From Pseudomonas sp. LB-090624 (GTDB lineage: Bacteria > Pseudomonadota > Gammaproteobacteria > Pseudomonadales > Pseudomonadaceae): a stretch of 64,000 bases of DNA. Numbering within the stretch: the stretch's first letter is position 1; every line of letters begins with the position of its first letter. The notes under the pieces are model-generated. The model saw only the letters and a list, made by a program, of their open reading frames with translations. It had not been told where the DNA came from and ran no database searches. This document shows positions 18,498-27,675 of the stretch, one piece after another. The stretch covers positions 1 through 64,000 of the forward strand of contig NZ_QJRL01000027.1 in the NCBI RefSeq assembly GCF_003205205.1, in the 5' to 3' direction. A program made the position numbers and the translations under genes.

Positions 18498-19850
18498 GTG
18501 AACGACACCCTCGCTCCGTCTGCCCGGAATGATGGCGACGCGCTGGCCAGTGCCGTGGCCAAGGTCAAGCGCCACGTCCTGCCGCTGTTCGTCATCATGT
18601 TCATCGTTAACTACCTCGACCGCGTCAACATTGGCTTCGTCCGCCCGCATCTGGAAAGCGACCTGGGCATCAGCGCTGCGGCCTTTGGCTTTGGTGCCGG
18701 GCTGTTCTTCATCGGTTACGCGCTGTTCGAAGTGCCTTCGAACATGCTGCTGCAAAAGGTCGGTGCCCGGCTGTGGCTGACCCGCATCATGTTCACCTGG
18801 GGGCTGGTGGCCACGGCCATGGCCTTCGTGCAGAACGAAACCCAGTTCTACGTGTTGCGTTTTCTGCTCGGGGTTGCCGAAGCAGGCTTCTTTCCTGGCG
18901 TGATCTACTACTTCACCCGCTGGCTGCCGGCGGCAGAGCGCGGCAAGGCCATTGCTATCTTCCTCAGCGGTTCTGCACTTGCCTCGCTGATTTCCGGGCC
19001 GCTCGCCGGGGCGCTGATGCAGATCCAGGGCCTGGGCCTGCATGGTTGGCAGTGGATGCTGTTCATTGAAGGTATGGCCTCGGTGGCGCTGTGCTTCTTT
19101 GTGTTCTTCTGGCTCGACTCAAAGCCGCAGGACGCCAAGTGGCTGAACCAGGCGGAGCAGGAGGCGCTGGTAGCGACCATCGACCGCGAGCAGCGTGAGC
19201 GCGAGGCGATCGGCGCAGTGAAGCCATCGGCCTGGAGCCTGCTCAAGGACCGGCAGATCGTGCTGTTCTGCCTGATCTACTTCTGCATCCAGCTGACCAT
19301 TTATGCCGCCACCTTCTGGCTGCCCAGCATCATCAAGCGCATGGGCGACCTCAGTGACCTGCAGGTGGGCTTCTTCAATTCCATCCCGTGGCTGATCTCG
19401 ATCCTGGCCATGTACGCCTTTGCTGCCGGTTCCGCACGCTGGAGGTTCCAGCAGGCCTGGGTGGCTGGCGCCTTGGTGATCGCTGCCATTGGCATGTTCA
19501 TGTCCACCACCGGCGGGCCGGTTTTTGCCTTCGTTGCGGTGTGCTTTGCGGCTATCGGTTTCAAGTCGGCGTCTTCGCTGTTCTGGCCTATCCCTCAGGG
19601 CTACCTGGATGCGCGTATCGCGGCGGCAGTCATTGCCCTGATCAACTCGGTCGGCAACCTCGGCGGCTTCGTCGCCCCTACCACCTTCGGGCTGCTGGAG
19701 CAGCAGACCGGGTCGATCCAGGGCGGCCTGTATGGCCTGGCGGTGACCTCGGTGCTGGCGGCGATTGCCATCTTCTTCGTACGCACCCGTCCCAAGGGCA
19801 CCCCTTCCGATGACCTCAAGGCCCCCTCGGCCCTGGGCCATACCCATTGA
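18498..19850 (+). CDS. gudP: Glucarate/galactarate MFS transporter
   Basis: The 450-residue protein has twelve hydrophobic helices and the anion:cation symporter signatures: NYLDRVNIGFVRPHLESDLG in helix 1 and the following loop, and EAGFFPGVIYYFTRWLP near 130-146. It is therefore an inner-membrane proton-coupled importer of aldarates. The GTG at 18498 is preferred because GGGAG lies upstream at about ten bases. It is followed 19 bases later by glucarate dehydratase, which gives the substrate. Confidence 0.85.
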   Translation: MNDTLAPSARNDGDALASAVAKVKRHVLPLFVIMFIVNYLDRVNIGFVRPHLESDLGISAAAFGFGAGLFFIGYALFEVPSNMLLQKVGARLWLTRIMFTWGLVATAMAFVQNETQFYVLRFLLGVAEAGFFPGVIYYFTRWLPAAERGKAIAIFLSGSALASLISGPLAGALMQIQGLGLHGWQWMLFIEGMASVALCFFVFFWLDSKPQDAKWLNQAEQEALVATIDREQREREAIGAVKPSAWSLLKDRQIVLFCLIYFCIQLTIYAATFWLPSIIKRMGDLSDLQVGFFNSIPWLISILAMYAFAAGSARWRFQQAWVAGALVIAAIGMFMSTTGGPVFAFVAVCFAAIGFKSASSLFWPIPQGYLDARIAAAVIALINSVGNLGGFVAPTTFGLLEQQTGSIQGGLYGLAVTSVLAAIAIFFVRTRPKGTPSDDLKAPSALGHTH

Positions 19851-19869
19851 TGACTGCGAGACAACAACC

Positions 19870-21225
19870 ATGAATATGCAGACCAATCCCGCCGTACATG
19901 CCAGCACCCCAGTGGTCACCGACTTGCGCGTGATCCCCGTGGCTGGCCACGACAGCATGCTGCTCAACCTCAGTGGCGCCCATGGCCCGTTCTTCACCCG
20001 CAATGTGGTGGTGTTGCGCGACAGCGCCGGCAATACTGGCCTGGGTGAAGTGCCCGGCGGCGAGAAAATTCGCCAGACTTTGGAGGACGCACGTAGCCTG
20101 GTGGTGGGCCAGCCGATTGGCCATTACCAGCGTGTGCTCAATGCCATGCGCCAGACTTTCGCCAACCGTGACTCGGCGGGTCGCGGCCTGCAGACCTTCG
20201 ACCTGCGCATCACCGTGCATGCGGTGACTGCCATCGAGTCGGCATTGCTCGACCTGCTCGGCCAGCACCTGAATGTGCCGATGGCGGCCCTGCTGGGCGA
20301 GGGCCAGCAACGCGATGCGGTGAAGATGCTCGGTTATCTGTTCTACATCGGCGACCGCCAGCAGACCGACCTGGCTTACCGTCACGAAGCCGATAGCGAT
20401 GACGATTGGTTTCGCGTGCGCCACGAAAAGGCCCTGACCCCTGAGGCGGTCGTGCGCCTGGCCGAAGCGGCGAAGCAGCGCTATGGCTTCAGCGACTTCA
20501 AGCTCAAGGGCGGCGTACTGCGGGGTGAGGAAGAAATCGAAGCGGTAACCGCCCTGGCCGAACGCTTCCCCGAAGCGCGCATCACGCTCGATCCCAACGG
20601 CGCGTGGTCACTCAAGGAAGCCATCGCCCTGTGCCGTGACAAGCACGATGTACTGGCCTACGCCGAAGACCCCTGCGGTGCCGAGAATGGTTACTCGGGC
20701 CGTGAGGTGATGGCCGAGTTCCGCCGGGCCACCGGGCTGCCCACCGCCACCAACATGATTGCCACCGACTGGCGGCAGATGGGGCATGCGATCCAGCTGC
20801 AATCGGTGGACATCCCGCTGGCCGACCCGCACTTCTGGACCTTGCAGGGCTCGGTGCGGGTGGCGCAGATGTGCAACGACTGGGGCCTGACGTGGGGGTC
20901 GCACTCGAACAACCACTTCGACATTTCGCTGGCGATGTTCACCCAGGTGGCGGCTGCTGCGCCGGGGGATATCACTGCGATCGATACGCACTGGATCTGG
21001 CAGGATGGCCAGCGGCTGACGCGTGATCCGCTGCGCATTGTCGATGGGCATGTGCGGGTACCGGCGCGGCCGGGCCTGGGCGTGGAACTGGACGAAGACC
21101 AGCTGGCCAAGGCTCATGAGTGCTACCGCAACATGGGGCTGGGCGCGCGCGATGACAGCGTGGCGATGCAGTTCCTGATCCCGGGTTGGAGCTTCGATAA
21201 CAAACGGCCTTGCCTGGTACGCTAA
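19870..21225 (+). CDS. gudD: Glucarate dehydratase
   Basis: The 451-residue enolase-superfamily enzyme converts D-glucarate (and L-idarate) to 5-keto-4-deoxyglucarate. Landmarks sit six residues after those of E. coli GudD: the catalytic KxK at K211/K213 (FKLKGG), the metal ligand D241 (LDPNGAWS), and the catalytic His345 (GSHSNNHFD). The ATG at 19870 is chosen because the earlier frame runs through gudP. It is the last gene of the gudP-gudD operon. Confidence 0.93.
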   Translation: MNMQTNPAVHASTPVVTDLRVIPVAGHDSMLLNLSGAHGPFFTRNVVVLRDSAGNTGLGEVPGGEKIRQTLEDARSLVVGQPIGHYQRVLNAMRQTFANRDSAGRGLQTFDLRITVHAVTAIESALLDLLGQHLNVPMAALLGEGQQRDAVKMLGYLFYIGDRQQTDLAYRHEADSDDDWFRVRHEKALTPEAVVRLAEAAKQRYGFSDFKLKGGVLRGEEEIEAVTALAERFPEARITLDPNGAWSLKEAIALCRDKHDVLAYAEDPCGAENGYSGREVMAEFRRATGLPTATNMIATDWRQMGHAIQLQSVDIPLADPHFWTLQGSVRVAQMCNDWGLTWGSHSNNHFDISLAMFTQVAAAAPGDITAIDTHWIWQDGQRLTRDPLRIVDGHVRVPARPGLGVELDEDQLAKAHECYRNMGLGARDDSVAMQFLIPGWSFDNKRPCLVR

Positions 21226-21266
21226 GGCGGCTGGCCGCCGGTGTTCGCGGCTAAAGCCGCTTCCGC
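21226..21266. repeat. REP-like extragenic palindromes
   Basis: Two small inverted repeats, ggcggctggccgcc and gcggctaaagccgc, followed by TTCCGCT, lie just after the gudD stop. They resemble P. putida REP elements and could also stabilise the transcript end. Confidence 0.5.
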
Positions 21267-21319
21267 TGGTACTGCACCTGGCGTCAGGCTTGTGTGGGGC
21301 CTGTGGGGGTGGCAGGGCC

Positions 21320-22207
21320 TCAACCGGCTTCGAAAAAAGCCCGCGCCATTGCAACGAATGACCCCAGCACTGGGTTGGGGTTGTCCCGGCAGAACGCCAG
21401 GAAGATTTCTGCCTGTTGCTCCATCCCCTCCAACGGCCGGAATACCACCTGCTCCAGGCGCAGTGCCTGGGCAGAGGCCGGCACCACGGCACAGCCCAGT
21501 CCCACATTGACCAGGCCCAGAATCGAATGAGTCTGACCCAACTGGTGCAGGTAGCGCGGCTGCACTTCGTGCCGCGCAAACAGGTTGGCAATACGGTCAT
21601 GGAAATACCGCCCTTCGTTGGCGCTGTACATCACGAACGGCTGCTGGTCGAAGTCGCTGGGTGTCAGCCGTTCGTGGTTCGCCAGCGCGTGCCCGGCGGG
21701 CAGGGCGGCGACGAAGGGCTCGCGGTGGATTGGCAAGTACTCCACCCGCGCGCTGGGCAGTACCTGGCGCACCAGCCCGACATCGATCAGCCCTGCTTCC
21801 AGGTCATGCACCTGAGTGCTGGAGACGCGCTCGCTGAGCACCAGCTCGATGTCCGGCAGCGTTTGCCCGGCGTGCACCAGCAAACGAGGGATCATGCTGT
21901 ACGCCCCAACGGCGGTGAAACCCAGGGTCAGGCGGCCTGCTTCGCCGTGGGCGATGCGCCGCGCGGAGTGGCTGGCCGATTCGGCAATCTGCAAAATGCG
22001 CCGGGCATCCTCGAGGAAGCTCGCGCCCGCCAGGGTGAGCCGCGCCTGACGGTTGTTGCGCTCGAGCAGCAGCACACCCAAGGCATGCTCCAGCAGCTGG
22101 ATCTGCCGGCTAAGGGGTGGCTGGGTCATGTGCAGGCGGGTGGCAGCGCGACCGAAATGCAGCTCTTCGGCCACGGCCACGAAGCAGCGCAGCTGGTGCA
22201 ATTCCAC
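21320..22207 (-). CDS. LysR-family transcriptional regulator
   Basis: The 295-residue protein has the N-terminal LysR winged helix (MELHQLRCFVAVAEELHFGRAATRLHMTQ pattern, residues 1-29, then PPLSRQIQLLE) and a periplasmic-binding-like effector domain from about residue 90. It is divergent from the 2-hydroxyacid dehydrogenase gene with about 100 bases between the two starts. It therefore probably activates that gene and the MFS gene behind it. The inducer is not evident. Confidence 0.87.
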   Translation of the reverse strand: MELHQLRCFVAVAEELHFGRAATRLHMTQPPLSRQIQLLEHALGVLLLERNNRQARLTLAGASFLEDARRILQIAESASHSARRIAHGEAGRLTLGFTAVGAYSMIPRLLVHAGQTLPDIELVLSERVSSTQVHDLEAGLIDVGLVRQVLPSARVEYLPIHREPFVAALPAGHALANHERLTPSDFDQQPFVMYSANEGRYFHDRIANLFARHEVQPRYLHQLGQTHSILGLVNVGLGCAVVPASAQALRLEQVVFRPLEGMEQQAEIFLAFCRDNPNPVLGSFVAMARAFFEAG

Positions 22208-22306
22208 GATTCAAATCCTGAATTATTCAATCCACCATCTATATTAGACCTGTATCAAATGCAGGCCTAGCATCGACTCATGTCTTCTCAATGCCGGAAG
22301 CCCGCG

Positions 22307-23257
22307 ATGACCCACACCCCCATTGAAGTGCTGCTGACCCAGCCCGTACCCGAGGCGATCGATGCCCAACTGGTCAGTGCCTACCTCGTGCATCGGTTGT
22401 ACCAGCAGCACAACCCGCAACAGCTGCTGGACGAAGCCGCACCGCGCATCCGCGGCGTGGTCACCGGCGGTGCCAAAGGCCTGTCCACCGCGCTGATGGA
22501 CCAGTTGCCTGCCCTTGAGATCATCGCCATCAGTGGCATCGGTACCGATGCGGTGGATCTGCGCCATGCGGCCAGCCGCGGCATCCACGTCACCACCACC
22601 CCGGGGGTGTTGACGGCCGACGTTGCCGACCTGGCCCTGGGGTTGATCCTCAGCAGCCTGCGTCGCCTGGGCGAGGGGGAGCGGCTGGTACGCGATGGCT
22701 TGTGGGGCAAAGTCGACCTGCCGCTGGCGCGCAGGGTCAGTGGTTGCGCGCTGGGCATCATCGGCCTCGGCCAGGTGGGCAAGGCCATCGCTCGCCGTGC
22801 CGCCGCCTTCGACATGAGCATCGCCTACAACGGCCGGCGCGAGCAGCCAGAAACGGGCTACCGCTATGAGCCTGATGTGGTTGAGTTGGCGCGCTCGGTG
22901 GATGTGCTGGTCGTGGCCGCTTCGGCTGACGGCGGGCAAGTGCTGGTGACGGCCGAGGTGCTGGAGGCGCTGGGGCCACAGGGTTACCTGGTCAATGTGG
23001 CACGTGGCAAGTTGGTCGATGAAGACGCGCTGGTGGAAGCGTTGCGCGAGCAGCGTATCGCCGGGGCAGGGCTGGATGTATTTGTCGATGAACCACGGGT
23101 GCCGCCGGCATTGCTGGACCTGAACCAGGTCAGCCTGCAACCGCACCGGGGCAGCGCGACGCTGCAGACCCGGCTGGAGATGGGGCGCATGGTGCTGGAC
23201 AACCTTCAGGCCTGTTTCCGAGGTGAAGTGCCACCGAATCGGGTGATCGACAGTTAG
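22307..23257 (+). CDS. D-2-hydroxyacid dehydrogenase (glyoxylate/hydroxypyruvate reductase type)
   Basis: The 316-residue protein is an NAD(P)-dependent 2-hydroxyacid dehydrogenase. The nucleotide-binding motif GLGQVGKAIARR lies near residues 151-162. The catalytic residues are Arg in NVARGKLVDEDAL, Glu in FVDEPRVP and His in QPHRGSAT. The ATG at 22307 follows CGGAAG; the upstream in-frame ATG at 22280 adds nine unlike residues. It is followed by an MFS carrier, so it may reduce an imported 2-keto acid. Confidence 0.85.
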   Translation: MTHTPIEVLLTQPVPEAIDAQLVSAYLVHRLYQQHNPQQLLDEAAPRIRGVVTGGAKGLSTALMDQLPALEIIAISGIGTDAVDLRHAASRGIHVTTTPGVLTADVADLALGLILSSLRRLGEGERLVRDGLWGKVDLPLARRVSGCALGIIGLGQVGKAIARRAAAFDMSIAYNGRREQPETGYRYEPDVVELARSVDVLVVAASADGGQVLVTAEVLEALGPQGYLVNVARGKLVDEDALVEALREQRIAGAGLDVFVDEPRVPPALLDLNQVSLQPHRGSATLQTRLEMGRMVLDNLQACFRGEVPPNRVIDS

Positions 23258-23351
23258 CCCCCTTTCGCGGGTACAGGTACTACAAGGCCCTTGCGGCCAC
23301 CCCTTCTGCGTACAAGAACAATCGCTTCCTTCGAGAAGCAAGAGGGTCCAC

Positions 23352-24695
23352 ATGAACAGCAAATCCGCCGTTGCCGCACCGCAGGCCGTGGCCGGGATCG
23401 GTCGCCATCGCTTCCTGGTCCTGGCGCTGATCTTCGTCATTACCGTCATCAACTACGCCGACCGCGCCACCTTGTCGATCACCGGCACCGAGGTGCTCAA
23501 GGACCTGGGGCTCGACCCGGTCATGCTGGGCATGATCTTCTCTGCCTTCGCCTGGGCCTACGCCCTCGGCCAGGTGCCAGGGGGTTGGCTGCTCGACCGC
23601 TTCGGTGCCCGCCGTGTGTACGGTATCAGCCTGATCCTCTGGTCGCTGTTTACCTTGCTACAAGGCACTGTGGGCTGGATGGGGCTGGCCGGTGTGTCGG
23701 CGGCGGTGGCGCTGTTTTCAATGCGCTTCATGCTTGGGCTGGTGGAGTCGCCGGCCTTCCCGGCCAACTCGCGCATCGTCAGCTGCTGGTTCCCGACCCG
23801 CGAGCGTGGCACTGCATCGGCACTGTTCAACTCGGCGCAGTACATGGCGGTGGTGGTGTTCGCACCCTTGATGGCATGGATGACCCATGCAATGAGCTGG
23901 GAGCAGGTGTTCATCTGGATGGGGCTTCTGGGCTTGCTGCTGAGCCTGTTCTGGTTCCGCTTGTACCATGAGCCGCACAGCGCACCTGGGTTGAGCCGTG
24001 AAGAGCTGGAGTACATGCGCGAAGGTGGCGCCCTGGTCGACCTGGAAAAGGAACGCAAGGCCGCCAAGAGCAAGCCGACACGGGCAGAGCTTGCGCAACT
24101 GTTCACCAGCCGCAACCTGTGGGCGGTGTACCTTGGCCAGTACTGCATCACTGCGCTGACTTACTTCTTCATCACCTGGTTCCCGATCTACCTGATCAAG
24201 GGCCGTGGCATGACCATCATGGAGGCCGGCTGGGTGGCCGCACTGCCGGCAATCTGTGGTTTCACTGGCGGTATTCTGGGTGGCTTCGTATCCGACTGGC
24301 TGATCCGCCGTGGCGTGCACCCGTCCAGGGCGCGCAAGACCCCGTTCATTATCGGCATGGGGCTGTCCACCAGCCTGGTGCTGGCCAACTATGTGGATGG
24401 CAACGCGGCGGTCATCGCCCTGATGACCCTGGCGTTCTTCGGCAAGGGCCTGGCTGCGGTGGGCTGGGCGGTGCTGTCGGACGTGGCGCCGAAGAAGATG
24501 GTCGGCCTGTGCGGTGGCGTGTTCAATGGCATCGGCAACATTGCCGGCATCGTCACCCCGCTGGTGATTGGTTACGTGGTTGCCACCACCGGCTCGTTTC
24601 ACAACGCACTCTGGTTCGTGGCCGCCCATGGCGTGCTGGGGATCCTCGCTTACCTGTTGCTGGCCAGGCGCTTCGAGCGTACCGGGCAGGCGTAG
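23352..24695 (+). CDS. MFS transporter (anion:cation symporter family)
   Basis: The 447-residue protein has twelve hydrophobic helices, with NYADRATLSITGTEVLKDLG in the first loop and GARRVYGISLILWSLFT near residues 87-103, which is the signature of the D-galactonate/glucarate/2-ketogluconate-type symporters. It lies 94 bases after the dehydrogenase gene and probably forms an operon with it. The substrate is inferred to be a sugar acid or hydroxy acid. Confidence 0.83.
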   Translation: MNSKSAVAAPQAVAGIGRHRFLVLALIFVITVINYADRATLSITGTEVLKDLGLDPVMLGMIFSAFAWAYALGQVPGGWLLDRFGARRVYGISLILWSLFTLLQGTVGWMGLAGVSAAVALFSMRFMLGLVESPAFPANSRIVSCWFPTRERGTASALFNSAQYMAVVVFAPLMAWMTHAMSWEQVFIWMGLLGLLLSLFWFRLYHEPHSAPGLSREELEYMREGGALVDLEKERKAAKSKPTRAELAQLFTSRNLWAVYLGQYCITALTYFFITWFPIYLIKGRGMTIMEAGWVAALPAICGFTGGILGGFVSDWLIRRGVHPSRARKTPFIIGMGLSTSLVLANYVDGNAAVIALMTLAFFGKGLAAVGWAVLSDVAPKKMVGLCGGVFNGIGNIAGIVTPLVIGYVVATTGSFHNALWFVAAHGVLGILAYLLLARRFERTGQA

Positions 24696-24716
24696 GCAGA
24701 CGCCTTGGCAACAGAG

Positions 24717-24741
24717 GCCCCGGGAAACCGGGGCTTTTTTA
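24717..24741 (+). terminator. Rho-independent terminator
   Basis: The stem gccccgg/ccggggc with a GAAA tetraloop is followed by TTTTTT. It closes the dehydrogenase-MFS operon. Confidence 0.9.
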
Positions 24742-25111
24742 TTGGCGGCTTGCAGAAGCGGGTTCATCGAGCGTCGGCGCGCGGCGAAGATATCGGCCCC
24801 GGCAACACATTCAAATGAAAAACAAAAGCACCAAATGGCCCGGTGGCGCGATCGGGCATGCCATTCGCGACATCTGGCGCTATTGGAAATGCCCTGTCGT
24901 GATCGAACAGTTCCGGGGCGTTCTCGTGTAATTAGCCACAGCCCTGCGGGGCTTAAATGAACCCCGAACCGCACTGACACCTTGCTCTGTGACGCGTGCC
25001 AAATATCAACAACAGCGCGCGAACAACGTGTCGACTTATTGATTTCAAAGGAGATATTTTCGCCTACGCCTGCCCGTCCATCCTTGTGTCAGCAAAAAGA
25101 GAACAACATCA
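24742..25111 (+). other. Intergenic region upstream of gabP
   Basis: This 370-base stretch holds no convincing gene. The open frames that cross it are extensions of alternative frames of the MFS gene. AAAGGAGATATTTT at about 25048-25061 resembles a ribosome site but lies 50 bases before the gabP ATG and has no start codon at a suitable distance. The gabP promoter is presumably here; no clear -35/-10 pair was identified. Confidence 0.5.
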
Positions 25112-26503
25112 ATGAACACCGTGGGATCTGATGGCAACCTTGCACAAGGTTTCAAGCCACGTCATGTAACGATGCTGTCCATCGCCGGCATCATCGGCGC
25201 CGGACTTTTCGTCGGCTCTGGCCATGCCATTGCGGCAGCCGGCCCAGCTACCATAATTTCCTATTTCGTAGCCGGTACCCTGGTGGTACTGGTCATGCGC
25301 ATGCTCGGCGAAATGGCCGTGGCACACCCTGACACCGGATCGTTTTCCACCTACGCCGACCAGGCGATCGGCCGTTGGGCCGGCTACACCATCGGCTGGT
25401 TGTACTGGTGGTTCTGGGTGCTGGTGATTCCTATCGAAGCATTGGCCGCCGGGCATGTGTTGAACGCCTGGTTCCCCCAGGTGGACAGCTGGATCTTCGC
25501 GCTGGCGTCGGTGCTGCTGCTGGCCTGCACCAACCTGTTCAGCGTGGCCAAGTACGGCGAGTTCGAGTTCTGGTTCGCCATCCTCAAGGTCACTGCCATT
25601 CTTGGCTTCATCGGCCTGGGCTTCGCCGCGCTGATGGGCTGGCTGCCCAACCGCGAAGTCAGTGGGCTGAGCGGGCTGATGGCCGAATACGGCGGGTTTG
25701 CACCGAAGGGCTGGTCGGCGGTGGTCGGCGCGTTCATCACGGTGATGTTCAGCTTCATCGGTACAGAGGCGGTGACCATTGCCGCGTCCGAGTCCAGCGA
25801 CCCCTCGCGCAACATCGCCAAGGCCACCCGCTCGGTGATCTGGCGAATCAGCACCTTCTACATCCTGTCGATTTTCGTGATCATCTCGGTGGTGCCGTGG
25901 AACGATCCGCAGCTGGCGGTGGTGGGTTCATACCAGCGTGCGCTGGAAATCATGAACATCCCCAACGCGGCATTCATGGTCGACCTGGTGGTGCTGGTGG
26001 CCGTCACCAGCTGCATGAACTCGTCGATCTACATCGCTTCGCGAATGATGTACTCGCTGGCCAAGCGCGGTGATGCCCCGGCGTTCCTCAACAAGACCTC
26101 CAAGGTCGGCGTACCGCGTGCTGCGGTGTTCGGCAGTACCCTGATCGGTGCGGCCATCGCAGTCCTCAACTACTTCGCGCCGAAGGGCGTGTTCGAGTTC
26201 CTGCTGGCCAGTTCGGGCGCCATCGCCCTGCTGGTATACATGGTCATCGCCATCTCGCAGCTGCGCATGCGCCGCCGGCTGGAGCGGGAGAACACCGAGC
26301 TGAAGTTCCGCATGTGGTTATTCCCGTACCTGACCTGGGCGGTGATCATTTTCATCGCCGGGGCGCTGGCGGTAATGATGTACACCCCGGAGCACCGGGT
26401 GGAAGTGAGCTCGACATTGGGCCTGGCGATCGTGATTTCTTTCCTGGGCATCGTGACTTCCCGCGGTCATGCGCAACCGGTGGCGGCGCGGTCGATGGGG
26501 TGA
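25112..26503 (+). CDS. gabP: GABA permease-type amino acid transporter
   Basis: The 463-residue protein is an APC-superfamily amino-acid:proton symporter of the inner membrane. The start of helix 1 (SIAGIIGAGLFVGSGHAI) and the MLGEMAVAHPDTGSFSTYAD segment that follows helix 2 are typical of the AAT family. Helix 6 contains MFSFIGTEAVTIAASESSDP. The whole sequence reads as GabP, and length matches the 466 residues of E. coli GabP. A related beta-alanine or proline-type substrate cannot be excluded. The gene stands alone and ends at a strong terminator; it is the last core gene before the secretion island. Confidence 0.85.
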   Translation: MNTVGSDGNLAQGFKPRHVTMLSIAGIIGAGLFVGSGHAIAAAGPATIISYFVAGTLVVLVMRMLGEMAVAHPDTGSFSTYADQAIGRWAGYTIGWLYWWFWVLVIPIEALAAGHVLNAWFPQVDSWIFALASVLLLACTNLFSVAKYGEFEFWFAILKVTAILGFIGLGFAALMGWLPNREVSGLSGLMAEYGGFAPKGWSAVVGAFITVMFSFIGTEAVTIAASESSDPSRNIAKATRSVIWRISTFYILSIFVIISVVPWNDPQLAVVGSYQRALEIMNIPNAAFMVDLVVLVAVTSCMNSSIYIASRMMYSLAKRGDAPAFLNKTSKVGVPRAAVFGSTLIGAAIAVLNYFAPKGVFEFLLASSGAIALLVYMVIAISQLRMRRRLERENTELKFRMWLFPYLTWAVIIFIAGALAVMMYTPEHRVEVSSTLGLAIVISFLGIVTSRGHAQPVAARSMG

Positions 26504-26529
26504 TCGAATTCACCTGGCGGTAGAGCAGA

Positions 26530-26559
26530 GGGCACCCGTGGATGGGTGCCCTTTTTTTT
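26530..26559 (+). terminator. Rho-independent terminator after gabP
   Basis: The stem gggcaccc/gggtgccc with a short loop is followed by a run of eight T. Confidence 0.92.
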
Positions 26560-26615
26560 GGGGCGTGAAAAAGCGGCGGCGCTGAAGGGTGCGAGCCGCA
26601 AGTTTTTTTCGTCCG

Positions 26616-26645
26616 TGAGATCGAGCGCCCCGGGCGCTTTCGATT
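26616..26645. repeat. REP-like palindrome
   Basis: The string tgagatcgagcgccccgggc, continuing with gctttcga, shares its first part with the element before tesB (gaaatcgagcgccgc). The hairpin is gcgccc/gggcgc. Confidence 0.5.
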
Positions 26646-27408
26646 TGCTTGGCACTCGAAAATGATGGCAGTTTGATATCAAAAAGCCGCTATCGCGGAA
26701 AGTTGTGTATTTGTTGGAAAATCATACTTTAGCCATATCGGCGCGTTACCCTGACGAGAGCCTTCTGCGCCACGGCCGGATTTTATCCGCCGGTCCTGCG
26801 GTTGCGCCGCGCAACATGGCAAGCGGCCGAAAGCGCTTGCGAAGTGCTATTTCCCTTGATTTATAAGGGTTTTTCCCCGAGCTGGGTGAGTTGTAGGCTT
26901 CGGTGAAGGTCAGGGAGGACGGCTGGAGCAATTTCCAGGTTGGTCACGGATCATGTGTTGCAAGCCCCTCCGCCCCAGCCTGGAAGAATGCCCTGCTAAA
27001 AACTCTGTAAGCCACGAAATTCGTGGCTTTCGCTGTTTTTAAAGGGCCTTGAAAACCTGGCTCGTTTGGCCTGTGGGCATGACTGATAGGTCAGTTTTAT
27101 AGCATCAAAATAATCAGAATTCCTTAATTTTTTCAAACCTTCAGTACTCAAGTGCTCAGCCAAATCTGGTGGCTGGGTGCTACATCTTAAAAGTCTGATT
27201 TTATTAGCATTTATCGGGAAGAATTCCTGTTTTTGGCAGGGTTTTGTTTGGCTTTCCGCGCGCATGATCGGGGCCCTTTAGCGTCAAAGGCTCGGGCGCT
27301 GGCGTGTCAAAATGCGTCGCGGATTGCAGGTATTATCTCAATCTGTCAAAATTTCGCTGTTGCAGCTTTCTAAGTTTTGGATGAAAATGCCGCCGCATGG
27401 AGCGAGAT
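26646..27408. other. Lower-GC non-coding stretch at the left edge of the secretion island
   Basis: About 760 bases without a convincing gene. A minus-strand open frame of 89 codons at 26996-27265 has no ribosome site and no recognisable protein character. CCCTTGATTTATAAGGGTTTTT near 26850 and a 10-base-pair palindrome at 27009-27029 are local hairpins. Base composition drops visibly against the flanking genes. The promoter of the secretion operon should lie in the last 150 bases, but no clear hexamer pair was identified. Confidence 0.5.
27009..27040. terminator. Palindrome with T-run, possible terminator
   Basis: AAGCCACGAA and TTCGTGGCTT form a ten-base-pair stem around a single A; downstream on the plus strand lies CGCTGTTTTT. 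It might end a small transcript or be a boundary hairpin; no gene ends directly before it. Confidence 0.4.
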
Positions 27409-27675
27409 ATGGATGAGCTGGGGTCTATCACTACGTCATGGGGCAGCGGTGCAGGGGAGGACGTGGATGTTCGCGCACTGCGACGCTACAACCGCTTGCT
27501 TGGCGTGTTGCTGAATGTTGGCGAGTGGGCGTGCATAGGCCTGCTCCCGTTTGTTGCGGTTGCTGCCATCTGGCTGGTGACTCAAACCAACTTTGAAAAT
27601 GTCGTGTTCTATGACGGAACCGACTCGATTTGCATCTACGACGGAACGACAGGGGAAATCCGCAATGTCGAGTAA
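27409..27675 (+). CDS. DotJ/IcmM-like small inner-membrane protein (TraL position)
   Basis: The 88-residue protein (MDELGSITTS) has one transmembrane helix at about residues 35-56 (GEWACIGLLPFVAVAAIWLV) and a short C-terminal periplasmic part. Its plan (basic R-x-x-N segment, helix, then a short T/D-x-x-I-C stretch) mirrors the N-terminal 100 residues of the DotI protein encoded just downstream. In Legionella, DotJ is exactly such a short DotI paralogue that pairs with DotI. The ATG at 27409 is preferred to 27397 because GGAG lies six bases upstream. It overlaps dotI by 11 bases. Assignment is by topology and position, not clear identity. Confidence 0.6.
   Translation: MDELGSITTSWGSGAGEDVDVRALRRYNRLLGVLLNVGEWACIGLLPFVAVAAIWLVTQTNFENVVFYDGTDSICIYDGTTGEIRNVE

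Noticed and set aside
26996..27265. 89-codon open frame on the minus strand
   Set aside because: No ribosome site, no protein character, AT-rich region; treated as non-coding.
27397..27408. ATG at 27397 as start of the DotJ-like gene
   Set aside because: GGAG at 27399-27402 would lie inside the gene; it fits the ATG at 27409 with a six-base spacer.
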